DNA of 64,000 bases from Microbulbifer rhizosphaerae (GTDB lineage Bacteria > Pseudomonadota > Gammaproteobacteria > Pseudomonadales > Cellvibrionaceae), in the NCBI RefSeq assembly GCF_014191725.1, contig NZ_JACHWZ010000010.1, positions 1 to 64,000 of the forward strand, in the 5' to 3' direction. The notes under the pieces are model-generated. The model had not been told where the DNA came from. It saw nothing but the letters and a program-made list of their open reading frames with translations, and did not search any database. Each line of letters starts with the position of its first letter. Positions within the stretch are counted from its first letter, which is position 1. Shown here in pieces: positions 55,130 to 62,723 of the stretch. A program made the position numbers and the translations under genes.

Positions 55130-55558
55130 CTAATGGGCTCCTCCGGGATTCCTGCTGGCTATATCAGCCAAAACCCATGCCAGGGGCTTGTCTATTCCCC
55201 TGCGGTAGCTCTCCCAGTCGATTTCTATCGGCACGTCCGGCTGGACGCCCTCAGAATAGTTATCCTGGAATCTGTAGTTGCGCTTGGAGTAGGTGATAGT
55301 CCAACCGGAGTTGGGCAAGGAGAAACTGTCCATATCCTGATAGCCCACCGGGTTGCCCCCGGTCGGTTCCCCCACCAGTCTGGCATTGAGTATCTGCCGG
55401 TACTGGGCGGCGTTACTCGGCCAGCCCCAGACCGACGAAGAAGCCGCCGCCGCCGTTGTCGCGGAGGTCGATAATCAGGTTCCTGATACCCTGGTCATCC
55501 AGATAGTCCTTTACGTCTTCGGCAAAATCCTCCATATCCGAAATGACAAGGTGGTAGC
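55130..55558 (-). pseudogene. S41 (tail-specific) peptidase, C-terminal remnant
   Basis: Minus-strand sequence encodes SDMEDFAEDVKDYLDDQGI and LIIDLRDNGGGGFFVGLGLAE, the core strand of S41/CtpA-type peptidases, then hits a stop. In another frame the homology continues with NARLVGEPTGGNPVGYQD and SGWTITYSKRNYRF up to a C-terminus near 55130. The N-terminal half and the catalytic serine block are missing. This is a fragment with an internal deletion or frameshift, in the same direction as the blaI operon but upstream of its operators. Confidence 0.8.
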
Positions 55559-55692
55559 AAAAACTGCCTTATGCTAACCCGCTTCCCTCTTGCTGTTGGC
55601 CGCCGACTCGCTGCCCCCTTGCAAAGCATTTCGCGGCGACCAACAATTGCGCCCCTCGCCGGCGCTGCCGGCAGCAAACCGGAGCCCCGAGC

Positions 55693-56871
55693 GTGCAACA
55701 GCAACTGATCCTGAAATCCGGCGCCGACCGGCGCCTCAAACGCGGTCGCCTGTGGATCTACAGCAATGAGGTGGACACCAGCCGCTCTCCCCTGAAAGGC
55801 ATCGAACCCGGCAGCCAATGCCAGGTGCTCGACAGCCGCGGCAAAGCGCTCGGTACCGCTTTCGTCAATTCCGGCCAGCTGATCTGTGCCCGGCTGGTGT
55901 CACGGGACGGCCCGTTGGAAGGCGAACTGCTGCGCCAGCGGTTGCACTCGGCACTCGGGATGCGCCAGCGCTATTTCCCCCACCCCAGCTATCGCCTGGT
56001 GTACGGGGACTCCGACTGGCTGCCCGGGTTGGTGGTGGACCGCTTCGGCGACTACTTGGTGGTGCAGGTGAGCAACTGGGGCATGGAGCGGCTGCAGGAA
56101 CAGGTGATCGGGATGCTGATCGAACTGGTTCAGCCGAAGGGCGTACTGCTACGCAACGATCACCAGGGACGCGCCATGGAGGAGATGCCGCTGGTGAATG
56201 AAGTGGTCTTCGGCGAAGTTCCGGAAATGGTGCCCTTCGAGGAAAACGGCGTGCCGCTGCTGGCGCCGGTGCATGCGGGCCAGAAGACCGGCTGGTTCTA
56301 CGACCACCGGGACAACCGCGCGCGGCTGAACCAGTGGGTGAAAGGAAGGAAGGTTTTGGATCTGTTTTCCTATGCCGGTGGCTGGGGGGTACAGGCGCTA
56401 GCCCACGGTGCGGAACAGGTCACCTGTGTCGATGCTTCCGAGCAGGCGCTTGACTGGTGCCGAGCCAACGCCGAGCACAACAATCTCGCCGACAGATTGC
56501 AGACCGTGCGCGGCAAAGCGGTGGAGGTGTTGAAGGCCATGGCCGCCGACGGGGAAAAGTTCGACATTGTGGTACTGGACCCGCCGGCTTTTATCAAAAG
56601 GCGCAAGGACCAAAAGGCGGGCGCCGCCGCCTACCGCCATATCAACGAATTGGCCATTGGTCTGCTGGCGAAAGACGGCCTGTTGGTAAGCGCTTCCTGC
56701 TCCATGCACCTCTCCTCCGATGAGCTGCTGGATATTGTGCGCGGCGCGGCGCACAAGTTGCGCCGGCCGGCGGCTTTGCTGAGCAGCTGTGGTCAGGGGG
56801 CGGATCACCCGGTGCACCCGGCGATTCTGGAGACGCGCTACCTGAAGGCGCATTTTGTGCACTTGGGTTGA
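55693..56871 (+). CDS. rlmI: 23S rRNA (cytosine-1962-C5)-methyltransferase RlmI-like
   Basis: A 392-aa class I SAM-dependent methyltransferase with an N-terminal PUA domain (about 1-75, LKSGADRRLKRGRLWIYSNEVD), an EEHEC-like middle region (LVVDRFGDYLVVQVSN) and a C-terminal Rossmann domain: VLDLFSYAGGWGVQALAHGAEQVTCVDAS, FDIVVLDPPAFIKRRKDQ and a SASCSMHLS block with the catalytic cysteine. RlmI methylates C1962 of 23S rRNA. The start is GTG at 55693. It converges on the TonB receptor gene across a shared terminator. Confidence 0.93.
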   Translation: MQQQLILKSGADRRLKRGRLWIYSNEVDTSRSPLKGIEPGSQCQVLDSRGKALGTAFVNSGQLICARLVSRDGPLEGELLRQRLHSALGMRQRYFPHPSYRLVYGDSDWLPGLVVDRFGDYLVVQVSNWGMERLQEQVIGMLIELVQPKGVLLRNDHQGRAMEEMPLVNEVVFGEVPEMVPFEENGVPLLAPVHAGQKTGWFYDHRDNRARLNQWVKGRKVLDLFSYAGGWGVQALAHGAEQVTCVDASEQALDWCRANAEHNNLADRLQTVRGKAVEVLKAMAADGEKFDIVVLDPPAFIKRRKDQKAGAAAYRHINELAIGLLAKDGLLVSASCSMHLSSDELLDIVRGAAHKLRRPAALLSSCGQGADHPVHPAILETRYLKAHFVHLG

Positions 56872-56877
56872 TAGCCT

Positions 56878-56939
56878 GTAGGAACGATCGGATTTCAGAG
56901 AATCGGGAAAGATCGATCGCGGCCAACGGCCGCTCCTAC
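56878..56939. repeat. REP-like inverted repeat (GTAGGA...TCCTAC)
   Basis: GTAGGA (56878-56883) and TCCTAC (56934-56939) bracket GATCG and GGCCAACGGCC palindromes. Same GTAGGAGCGGCCG family as 31141-31160. Confidence 0.65.
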
Positions 56940-56950
56940 AGGGGAAATAG

Positions 56951-56980
56951 AAAAGCCGCGGGGTTCGCCCGCGGCTTTTT
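56951..56980. terminator. Bidirectional terminator between rlmI and the TonB receptor gene
   Basis: AAAAGCCGCGGG, loop GTTCG, then CCCGCGGCTTTTT. The stem has A and T tracts on both sides, so it can stop transcription from both convergent genes. Confidence 0.85.
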
Positions 56981-57002
56981 CGGTTGCCGGTAGCAGTCTG
57001 GA

Positions 57003-59165
57003 TCAGAAGACGAACTTCATACCCAGGGTCGCAGTGCGCGGGCGGTTGGCGCGGGCGCCGTCCGGACCGCGGTTGACGATGGCCTGCTCGTCGAACAGGT
57101 TGTCCACCTTCAGGTAAGTGGTCAGATCTTCGCTGAAATCGTAGTGGGCGGCGGCGTCCAGTACCCACAGGGATTCGGTGTGGTCGAACCGGTCGGTACC
57201 GCCGCGATTGCACGCGTTATTGACACACATCTCGTCTTGGTAGGCGGCAGTCAGATTGACACGCCAGGCAGCTCCACTGTCCAGGCCGGCGGAAAGGGCG
57301 AAGACGTTTTCCGGCAAGTGAGCCAGGTTGTCGCCAGCGAGCAGGTCGCCGTCGTCGCTATCCTTGGTGATTTCCGCATCCGTGTAGGTATAGCTGACGC
57401 GCAATGGTATGGCCCATCCATTGGCGAGGCCCCAATCGCTGCCAATAGCAGCCTCTACACCCTTGATCTCCGCCTCACCCAACTGGTAGCTGCCGCTGTC
57501 GGCGTCGTTCGGGCACGGTACCGCGATGGAGCAGTTTTGTATGGTGTTTTCGTAGTCGCTGAAGAAAGCGATCATCTCACCGCGCAGACTGCCGTTGTTG
57601 AAACGGGCACCCCATTCGTAGTTGGTGGAGAGTTCCGCGCCCACTCCGTCGTCGGAACCGGCACCGGGAGGGGCGAAGCCGCGATGCACGCCGGCCAGCA
57701 GGCTCCACTGGTCATTTAAGTCGTACACCAGCCCCAAGCCCGGCAGCCACTCGTCCAGTTGATTGGATTTGCTGCTGCCTTTCTCGTTGCGCTCCGGGTC
57801 GTTGTAGCGCTGCTGCTCGGTTTCGATGTCTTCGTAGCGCAGGACCGCGGTCAGGGTCAGCTTGTCCGCCAGCTGGATTTCATCGTAGGCAAAGAACGAA
57901 GTGGCGCTGGCTTCTTCAACCCGGTTGTTGCTGGAGCTCGGCAGACTGATGTCCTGAAAGACCAGTTCGCCATTGGTCTGGCGGAAGTTTTCCGACGGCT
58001 GGAAGCGATCCACCTCGTCCCAGTGGCGACGCAGGCCAAAGGTCAGGTCGTGATCCAGACCGCCGGTCTGCAGCTGCCAGTTGGCGCTCACTTGCAGGCC
58101 GCGGGATTCATATTTCCGGTTGTTGTGCTTGATACCGAATTCGGTATCCAACCCCCCGTCAAGTTGGGCCTGTGCCTCGGCGTCGCCTCCGTTGGCCAGA
58201 TCGATCAGGCCGCCGAGGCTGGTCTTGAACCAGTCGCGCTTGAACTTGTTGTAGTAGGCCTGGGTATGCAGGGAGAAGCTGTCACTCAGGGCGATGCTGT
58301 GGTTCAGCTGCACACCGCTGTGGCGGTTTTGCATTTCATCCAGGGCGCTGATGCCGTAGCGACGGTTGGGGTCTTTTTTGAAGTCCGCGTCGGTAAGGCC
58401 CAGGTAGCTCATGCCGGACTCTTCTTCCGAATACTGCACCTTGATATCCAACTGCTGTTGGTAACTGGCGTCCGGCGCGGAGCGCAGTCTGCCCTTGAGC
58501 AGATAGTCCTCTTTGGCGATATCGGCGCTGTCGGCGCGGTCGATTTCACGGAAACCATCCGCGTACTGCTGGTGGGTTTCCAGCAGCCAACCGGTGGTGT
58601 CGGTGCTCGCCCCGTAGTAGCTGTGCAGGCGGCTTTCGCCGTATTCACCGGCTTCCAGCTGCACCATGCCCGCGGCGTCCCCGGGGATCGGTGTGCTCAG
58701 CATGTTGACCGCGCCGCCTACGGTAAAGGGACCGTATTGCAATGTGGCCGGGCCCTTGAGCACTTCCACGGTGTTGAGCCGGCCGGCGGTGGGAAAGTAA
58801 TAGGCGGAGGGGGCTGCGTAGGGAGCCGGAGCGATCAGCACTCCGTCTTCCATCAGTGAGATTTTTCCGGAGCGACCGCTGCCGGAACCGCGAATACCCA
58901 GGTTCGGGCGCAGGCCGTAGCCATCTTCCTCCAGCAGGTACAGGCCGGGAACCTCGCGCACCATTCGGTTGATATCCACAAACTCGAATCGCTCCAGGTC
59001 TGCCGCATCGATCAGGTGCGCCGAACCCGGGAGGCTGGAGATGGCTTCTGTGTCGCCAATTACCGAGACAGTCTCCAGGTGGGTGTTACGCTCATTGGCC
59101 AGGACCGGGGTCGCAACGGCAGCCGCCAGGGCAAGAGAGAGGGGCGACAGGGAAAAACGCTTCAT
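57003..59165 (-). CDS. TonB-dependent outer-membrane receptor, Fur-regulated
   Basis: A 720-aa outer-membrane receptor. Signal peptide to about residue 23 (ending VATPVLA), then the plug domain (about 35-150, with YLLEEDGYGLRPNLGIRGSGSGRSGKISLMEDGVLIAP and VEVLKGPATLQYGPFTVGGAVNMLS) and a 22-strand barrel ending in the aromatic TLGMKFVF. The type is closest to FecA/siderophore receptors; the ligand is not certain. A Fur box just upstream indicates iron control. No partner transport genes are adjacent. ATG at 59165. Confidence 0.93.
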   Translation of the reverse strand: MKRFSLSPLSLALAAAVATPVLANERNTHLETVSVIGDTEAISSLPGSAHLIDAADLERFEFVDINRMVREVPGLYLLEEDGYGLRPNLGIRGSGSGRSGKISLMEDGVLIAPAPYAAPSAYYFPTAGRLNTVEVLKGPATLQYGPFTVGGAVNMLSTPIPGDAAGMVQLEAGEYGESRLHSYYGASTDTTGWLLETHQQYADGFREIDRADSADIAKEDYLLKGRLRSAPDASYQQQLDIKVQYSEEESGMSYLGLTDADFKKDPNRRYGISALDEMQNRHSGVQLNHSIALSDSFSLHTQAYYNKFKRDWFKTSLGGLIDLANGGDAEAQAQLDGGLDTEFGIKHNNRKYESRGLQVSANWQLQTGGLDHDLTFGLRRHWDEVDRFQPSENFRQTNGELVFQDISLPSSSNNRVEEASATSFFAYDEIQLADKLTLTAVLRYEDIETEQQRYNDPERNEKGSSKSNQLDEWLPGLGLVYDLNDQWSLLAGVHRGFAPPGAGSDDGVGAELSTNYEWGARFNNGSLRGEMIAFFSDYENTIQNCSIAVPCPNDADSGSYQLGEAEIKGVEAAIGSDWGLANGWAIPLRVSYTYTDAEITKDSDDGDLLAGDNLAHLPENVFALSAGLDSGAAWRVNLTAAYQDEMCVNNACNRGGTDRFDHTESLWVLDAAAHYDFSEDLTTYLKVDNLFDEQAIVNRGPDGARANRPRTATLGMKFVF

Positions 59166-59206
59166 GTGGTCTCCGCAGATTATCTTTTAGGTTTATCTAA
59201 TCAATC

Positions 59207-59226
59207 TTAATAATGAGAATGATTGT
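59207..59226 (-). promoter_or_regulatory. Fur box of the TonB receptor gene
   Basis: TTAATAATGAGAATGATTGT is a good match to the Fur consensus GATAATGATAATCATTATC and lies about 42 nt before the receptor start codon, so iron-replete repression is expected. Confidence 0.8.
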
Positions 59227-59608
59227 ATTTTACCATCAAACGATTTTTCCGCATTACGAAACTTTACATTTTTGTGACTGCTGCTGGGCAATGCGTACGA
59301 GCGTCAGGACTCAATGTAGCCATTAAGTTAAGGGGCGGTAGGGGTGATTTTTGCAGGATGGTACAAAGCGTAGCGCCACCGGAACCCGGAAGATGGGCAC
59401 GTCGCTGCGCTCCGTTAACTCGCGCCATCCAGGGCGCTCGCCCGCTTCGCAGCGCCTGCGGCGTCCAGATCGGCAATCCTGCCGACTTGTGCCTGTCCTA
59501 CAGGGAGAAGAGACTTATCTTAGCGCTGTATGTGCAAGTAGTTACTTACTTCCCTGGCCGCCAATGTCGTGGACCTGGAGCGACTGAATGGTTGTGGCTG
59601 CCGACATA
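59227..59608. other. Gap between TonB receptor and DUF2239 genes
   Basis: About 380 bp. Plus-strand open frames here have no domain support. The middle is GC-rich with several short palindromes. Near 59535-59552 is GCAAGTAGTTACTTACTT, the inverted partner of a sequence at 60375-60391. Confidence 0.45.
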
Positions 59609-60253
59609 TCAATCTGCAGCAGATGCGCCTTCCGCCTCTCCTCCACGCGTCGCCGTGCGCGCGTTGGTGAAGGCAACTTCGGCCAGCTTCTCTGCGTGAC
59701 TGCGAATATCTTCAGGCCAGGATGCCATCTCGCTGCGAAATATGGTCTCCTCCGCGGCAAACAGGGCCCGCGCTGCCTCTTCGAATCCCGGCAGGTCGCC
59801 GGCCATGGCGGACATAAATCGATAGGTGGACTCACGGGCATGGCGGACTCTGTCCCGATGGCTGTTGTCGCGCCTGGCGTCTTCCACCAGTTTGCGCAGC
59901 GCCACCGATGCACCGCCGGGCTGGCTGGCCAGCCATTCCCAGTGGCGCGGCAGCAATGTGACTTCGCGGGCCACCACCCCGAGTTTGGGCCGGCCGCGTT
60001 TGCGTCGTGGCGTTTGGCCGTCTCCGGGCGCTTCTGGTGTTGGCGGAGTCAGGCGCCGCAGAACCTCATCCCTGCCTCCGCGGAAGTCCACTTCGACAAT
60101 CCTGCTGTCAGTGTTGTCGAAGATCAGCACATCGGATAGCTGTTCCCCCGCCACCGATTTCACAACCTCGGCAGCCACTGCCGACAGCCTGCCGGAGGCT
60201 ATGCGGCACTCCTTCAGAAAGGCAGTGACCTCTGTTTCTGTCGTTTCGTTCAT
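59609..60253 (-). CDS. DUF2239 family protein with AT-hook-like motif
   Basis: A 214-aa protein matching DUF2239 in layout. Residues 1-75 form a compact alpha/beta region (FLKECRIASGRLSAVAAEV, VLIFDNTDSRIVEVDFRG). The centre, RRKRGRPKLG, contains the RGRP core of an AT-hook. Directly after it, VAREVTLLPRHWEWLASQ and GGASVALRKLVEDARR read like a strand-helix-helix (ribbon-helix-helix) DNA-binding unit. The C-terminal third is helical with a possible four-helix bundle. The family has no assigned function; a transcriptional role is my inference. ATG at 60253; the promoter region is unusually AT-rich with repeated TACCCGG boxes. Confidence 0.82.
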   Translation of the reverse strand: MNETTETEVTAFLKECRIASGRLSAVAAEVVKSVAGEQLSDVLIFDNTDSRIVEVDFRGGRDEVLRRLTPPTPEAPGDGQTPRRKRGRPKLGVVAREVTLLPRHWEWLASQPGGASVALRKLVEDARRDNSHRDRVRHARESTYRFMSAMAGDLPGFEEAARALFAAEETIFRSEMASWPEDIRSHAEKLAEVAFTNARTATRGGEAEGASAAD

Positions 60254-60280
60254 GGCGCCGGCTCCTGGTTGAGTTTTGCT

Positions 60281-60345
60281 ATATATATATATACCCGGAT
60301 TAAATTAATTTGTCAATATTACCCGGGTATAAATATGCGGTTAGT
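60281..60345 (-). promoter_or_regulatory. AT-rich promoter region with paired TACCCGG boxes
   Basis: An 11-base run of alternating T and A (60281-60291) is followed by TACCCGG (60292-60298), then TTAAATTAATTT and TTACCCGGGTATAAAT (60329-60344), which contains the palindrome ACCCGGGT (60331-60338). The two boxes are 38 bp apart. They are candidates for autoregulation by the DUF2239 protein. Confidence 0.5.
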
Positions 60346-60402
60346 CGTCGACGCCAGCACAGGTTAGGATTTGGAGTAAGTAGTTACTTGCGGTAGATAA
60401 CC

Positions 60403-60840
60403 ATGATTCGAGCGGTTTGTGGCGATGATTGGGACGTATTGGAACAACTGTGGCTGAAGGTGGTATGCGATGCGCATCCTTCGGTGCCCCGCAGCTACTG
60501 GGAAGGTCAGTCGGACTACTTCCGAGAGTCCTGCCTGCAGGGGAAAACCGCCTGGGTCTACCAGGACAGCGAATCCCGGGAAATAACCGGGTTCGTTGCC
60601 CTGGGCGGAGACGATCAACTGGCGACGCTGTTTGTCGCCCCATGGGCTCGGGACAGGGGCGCCGGCAGCGCGCTGATGGCCCACGCCAAACAGGGGCGAG
60701 CCCTGCTGTGGGTGGTGGTGCTGGAGGAGAACCTGCTGGCGCGCTACTTCTGCCAAAAGCACCACTTTGTGGAGGTGGACCGGGAAGCCTGCGGGGAGAC
60801 GGGGCAGAACCGGCTGTTGATGGAGTTCCGCTGCGAATAG
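60403..60840 (+). CDS. GNAT-family N-acetyltransferase
   Basis: A 145-aa acetyltransferase. The GNAT fold is recognised from MIRAVCGDDWDVLEQLWLKV at the N-terminus, ITGFVALGGDDQLATLFVAPWARDRGAGSALM (strand 4 and the acetyl-CoA pyrophosphate loop, with RDRGAG matching the R/QxxGxG motif), and VVVLEENLLARYFCQKHHFVEVD toward the C-terminus. The acceptor substrate is unknown. It is divergent from the DUF2239 gene with a 149-bp gap, and the two may be functionally linked. Confidence 0.88.
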   Translation: MIRAVCGDDWDVLEQLWLKVVCDAHPSVPRSYWEGQSDYFRESCLQGKTAWVYQDSESREITGFVALGGDDQLATLFVAPWARDRGAGSALMAHAKQGRALLWVVVLEENLLARYFCQKHHFVEVDREACGETGQNRLLMEFRCE

Positions 60841-60957
60841 AGTTCCGTGGTTTTTATATAACCAAAACTTTAGTGATCACTCTTTTTTATTGTTTCTAAA
60901 TGGACTTGGCGGCCAGTAGTATGCAGCTTCAAATTCCACAATCGAAGCTTGAGCCAG

Positions 60958-61638
60958 ATGGGACTAAACGCCAGCAGTAGTGCCGCCCTCGCCCAACCGG
61001 GGCCCACCTTTCACCACGGAGCCGACCTGGATGCCCTCAACCGGCGCTTCCACGATGCCAGGCCCAGTGAGATTATGCAGTTCACCGTTGAGCACGCGGA
61101 GAACCCGGTGGTATTCACCAATTTCCGCCCGCTGGCGGTGGCTTTCCTTCACTTGGTAACCCGGGCGAAACCGGATATCCCGGTGATCTGGGTGGACCAC
61201 GGTTACAATACCCCGGAAACCTACCGCCATATTGAGCGCGTGGTAAAGGACCTCGGCCTGAACCTGTTCCCCTACTCCCCCAAGATGTCCGCGGCCCACT
61301 ACAACGCGGTGTACGGCGGCATTCCGGCGCTGGATACGCCGGAGCACGATTTCTTCTCGCGCACCGTGAAGCTCGAACCCTTCAACCGCGCCATGGAAGA
61401 GCTGAAGCCGGATGTGTGGCTGAACGGTATTCGCCACGACCAGAACGCTCACCGCAAGAACCTGGATGTCTTCACCACCGGCAGCCACGGCACCATCCGC
61501 GTCGCCCCCATGTTCCACCTCAAGGAACTGGACGTGGAAGAGTACGTTTACGAGAACGACTTGCCGGACAATGATGTCTACTTCGACCCGACGAAGGGGG
61601 AGGAGCACAGGGAGTGCGGGCTGTTATTGGAGAAGTGA
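60958..61638 (+). CDS. cysH: Phosphoadenosine phosphosulfate (PAPS) reductase family protein
   Basis: A 226-aa CysH-type reductase, which reduces activated sulfate to sulfite. The PP-loop-like N-terminal domain and the substrate-binding segments IWVDHGYNTPETYRHIE, VWLNGIRHDQNAHRKNLDV and the C-terminal tail HRECGLLLEK match the family. The single cysteine in ECG is the catalytic one. The CC...CxxC cluster of plant-type APS reductases is absent, so a thioredoxin-dependent PAPS reductase is more likely. I took ATG 60958; a TTG lies three codons upstream. Other cys genes are not adjacent. Confidence 0.85.
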   Translation: MGLNASSSAALAQPGPTFHHGADLDALNRRFHDARPSEIMQFTVEHAENPVVFTNFRPLAVAFLHLVTRAKPDIPVIWVDHGYNTPETYRHIERVVKDLGLNLFPYSPKMSAAHYNAVYGGIPALDTPEHDFFSRTVKLEPFNRAMEELKPDVWLNGIRHDQNAHRKNLDVFTTGSHGTIRVAPMFHLKELDVEEYVYENDLPDNDVYFDPTKGEEHRECGLLLEK

Positions 61639-61658
61639 TCTTCCTGCTCCTTGAATAG

Positions 61659-61684
61659 AAACGGCCGCTTCGAGCGGCCGTTTT
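61659..61684 (+). terminator. Terminator after cysH
   Basis: AAACGGCCGCT, loop TCG, AGCGGCCGTTTT, about 20 nt after the cysH stop. The stem is perfect with T residues on the exit side. Confidence 0.85.
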
Positions 61685-61714
61685 CACTTTTGGCGAGGGG
61701 CGCAGCCCAACCAG

Positions 61715-62314
61715 CTAGTTGGCGTCAGGGCTGAGCTCGACAATGGCGCCCGAAAACTCCGCCCGCACGCCCAGGCGCTTGGCCAACTCGCTGAAGGCCT
61801 GATCCCAGGGTATCTCCCTCACTTCGATACTCACGGATTTACCGGCCACCAGATGACGCCCGCGGACCTCTAGCTGCCCATAGGCGGCAAAGAGATCTAT
61901 CGCTTCGACGCCATCAACCTCATCCAGTACCAGGGTCACCGGCCGGTGTATCGACGCAGTTTCCCTCCCCAGCAACAGCGCAGAAAGCGATACGGCAGCA
62001 ACAAGCACCGAAGCCAAGCCTGCCCGAGTAGCACGGCGCTGGCGCAGAGTTTTTTGCAGGTGCGCCCGGTAGGCGCCATTCCTCCGCAGCACCTCTCGGT
62101 CGAGCTGACGCAGCAGTCGGTGGGTTTTAACACCATAAGCGCTGCAGAGTTTCTGCAGCACTGTCACCGAGGGCGTGGCGGTATCATTCTCGACCTTGGA
62201 CAGATACGACTGCTGAATACCAAGACTCCTTGCCACAGCGCTTTGACTCAACCTTTGTTCGAGTCGCGCCAACTTCATCGCCTCGCCTAGCTGCAATTTA
62301 TTTTTTTGCGGCAC
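61715..62314 (-). CDS. XRE-type HTH protein with membrane helix and STN/secretin-N-like domain
   Basis: A 199-aa protein with three parts. Residues 8-65 are a Cro/C1 helix-turn-helix (EQRLSQSAVARSLGIQQSYLSKVENDTATPSVTVLQKLCSAYGV). Residues 98-118 are a membrane helix (AGLASVLVAAVSLSALLLG). Residues 150-197 resemble the STN/secretin N domain (GKSVSIEVREIPWDQAFSELAKRLGV). It would sit in the inner membrane with DNA-binding inside and the STN domain in the periplasm, a plan reminiscent of transmembrane regulators. GTG at 62314; the upstream gene overlaps by 17 nt, so the two are translated together. Confidence 0.75.
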   Translation of the reverse strand: MPQKNKLQLGEAMKLARLEQRLSQSAVARSLGIQQSYLSKVENDTATPSVTVLQKLCSAYGVKTHRLLRQLDREVLRRNGAYRAHLQKTLRQRRATRAGLASVLVAAVSLSALLLGRETASIHRPVTLVLDEVDGVEAIDLFAAYGQLEVRGRHLVAGKSVSIEVREIPWDQAFSELAKRLGVRAEFSGAIVELSPDAN

Positions 62315-62558
62315 CGTCGAACTTCCTCAGGGCTTTGTAGGCATCCACACAACTTACCTGCTCCAGCTGAATGCTGATACGCGCATCCGGGTGCTGTAAG
62401 TCGCGGGGCTTTGCTTGGCCGTCTTCGGCGCAGAAATTTTCAACTAGCGTCCAGACATCAATAAGGCGTTCATCTTCTATGCGCAAGTTCAGTAAATCAC
62501 TTTTAGTACTGGCGCTTGTCGCTATGGCTGTTAGGAAAAGAATTGCTGCGTATTTCAT
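62298..62558 (-). CDS. Small exported protein with STN-like fold, partner of the XRE-TM gene
   Basis: An 86-aa protein starting at ATG 62558 (GAGGGGAACTCA upstream). Signal peptide of about 17 residues (MKYAAILFLTAIATSAS). The mature 65 residues end ARISIQLEQVSCVDAYKALRKF, which follows the strand-helix pattern of STN/secretin-N domains. There are two cysteines (in ENFCAEDG and QVSCVDA) that could form a disulfide. The 3' end overlaps the XRE-TM-STN gene. No family name was recognised; a paired periplasmic sensor is my inference. Confidence 0.65.
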   Translation of the reverse strand: MKYAAILFLTAIATSASTKSDLLNLRIEDERLIDVWTLVENFCAEDGQAKPRDLQHPDARISIQLEQVSCVDAYKALRKFDGAAKK

Positions 62559-62656
62559 TGAGTTCCCCTCGCGTTGTTTGTCCAAACTAAAAAGCGAGGA
62601 GGTGAAAGTACAGGGATATTTAGGAATAGTGGCGAGATTGCGACCTGAAACGACAT

Positions 62657-62696
62657 CAAACAAAAAACGGCCGCGTCTACGGCCGTTTTTTGTTTG
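62657..62696 (-). terminator. Terminator downstream of gyrB
   Basis: CAAACAAAAAACGGCCG (62657-62673), loop CGTCTA, CGGCCGTTTTTTGTTTG (62680-62696): a perfect 17-bp stem with A and T tracts on both sides, 27 nt after the gyrB stop. Confidence 0.85.
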
Positions 62697-62723
62697 GCCC
62701 GCTTGCGGAGCTGGAGCTCCGCG

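Noticed and set aside
59223-59699. 158-codon plus-strand frame upstream of the DUF2239 gene end
   Set aside because: No domain, overlaps the DUF2239 3' end and a palindrome-rich stretch; not supported.
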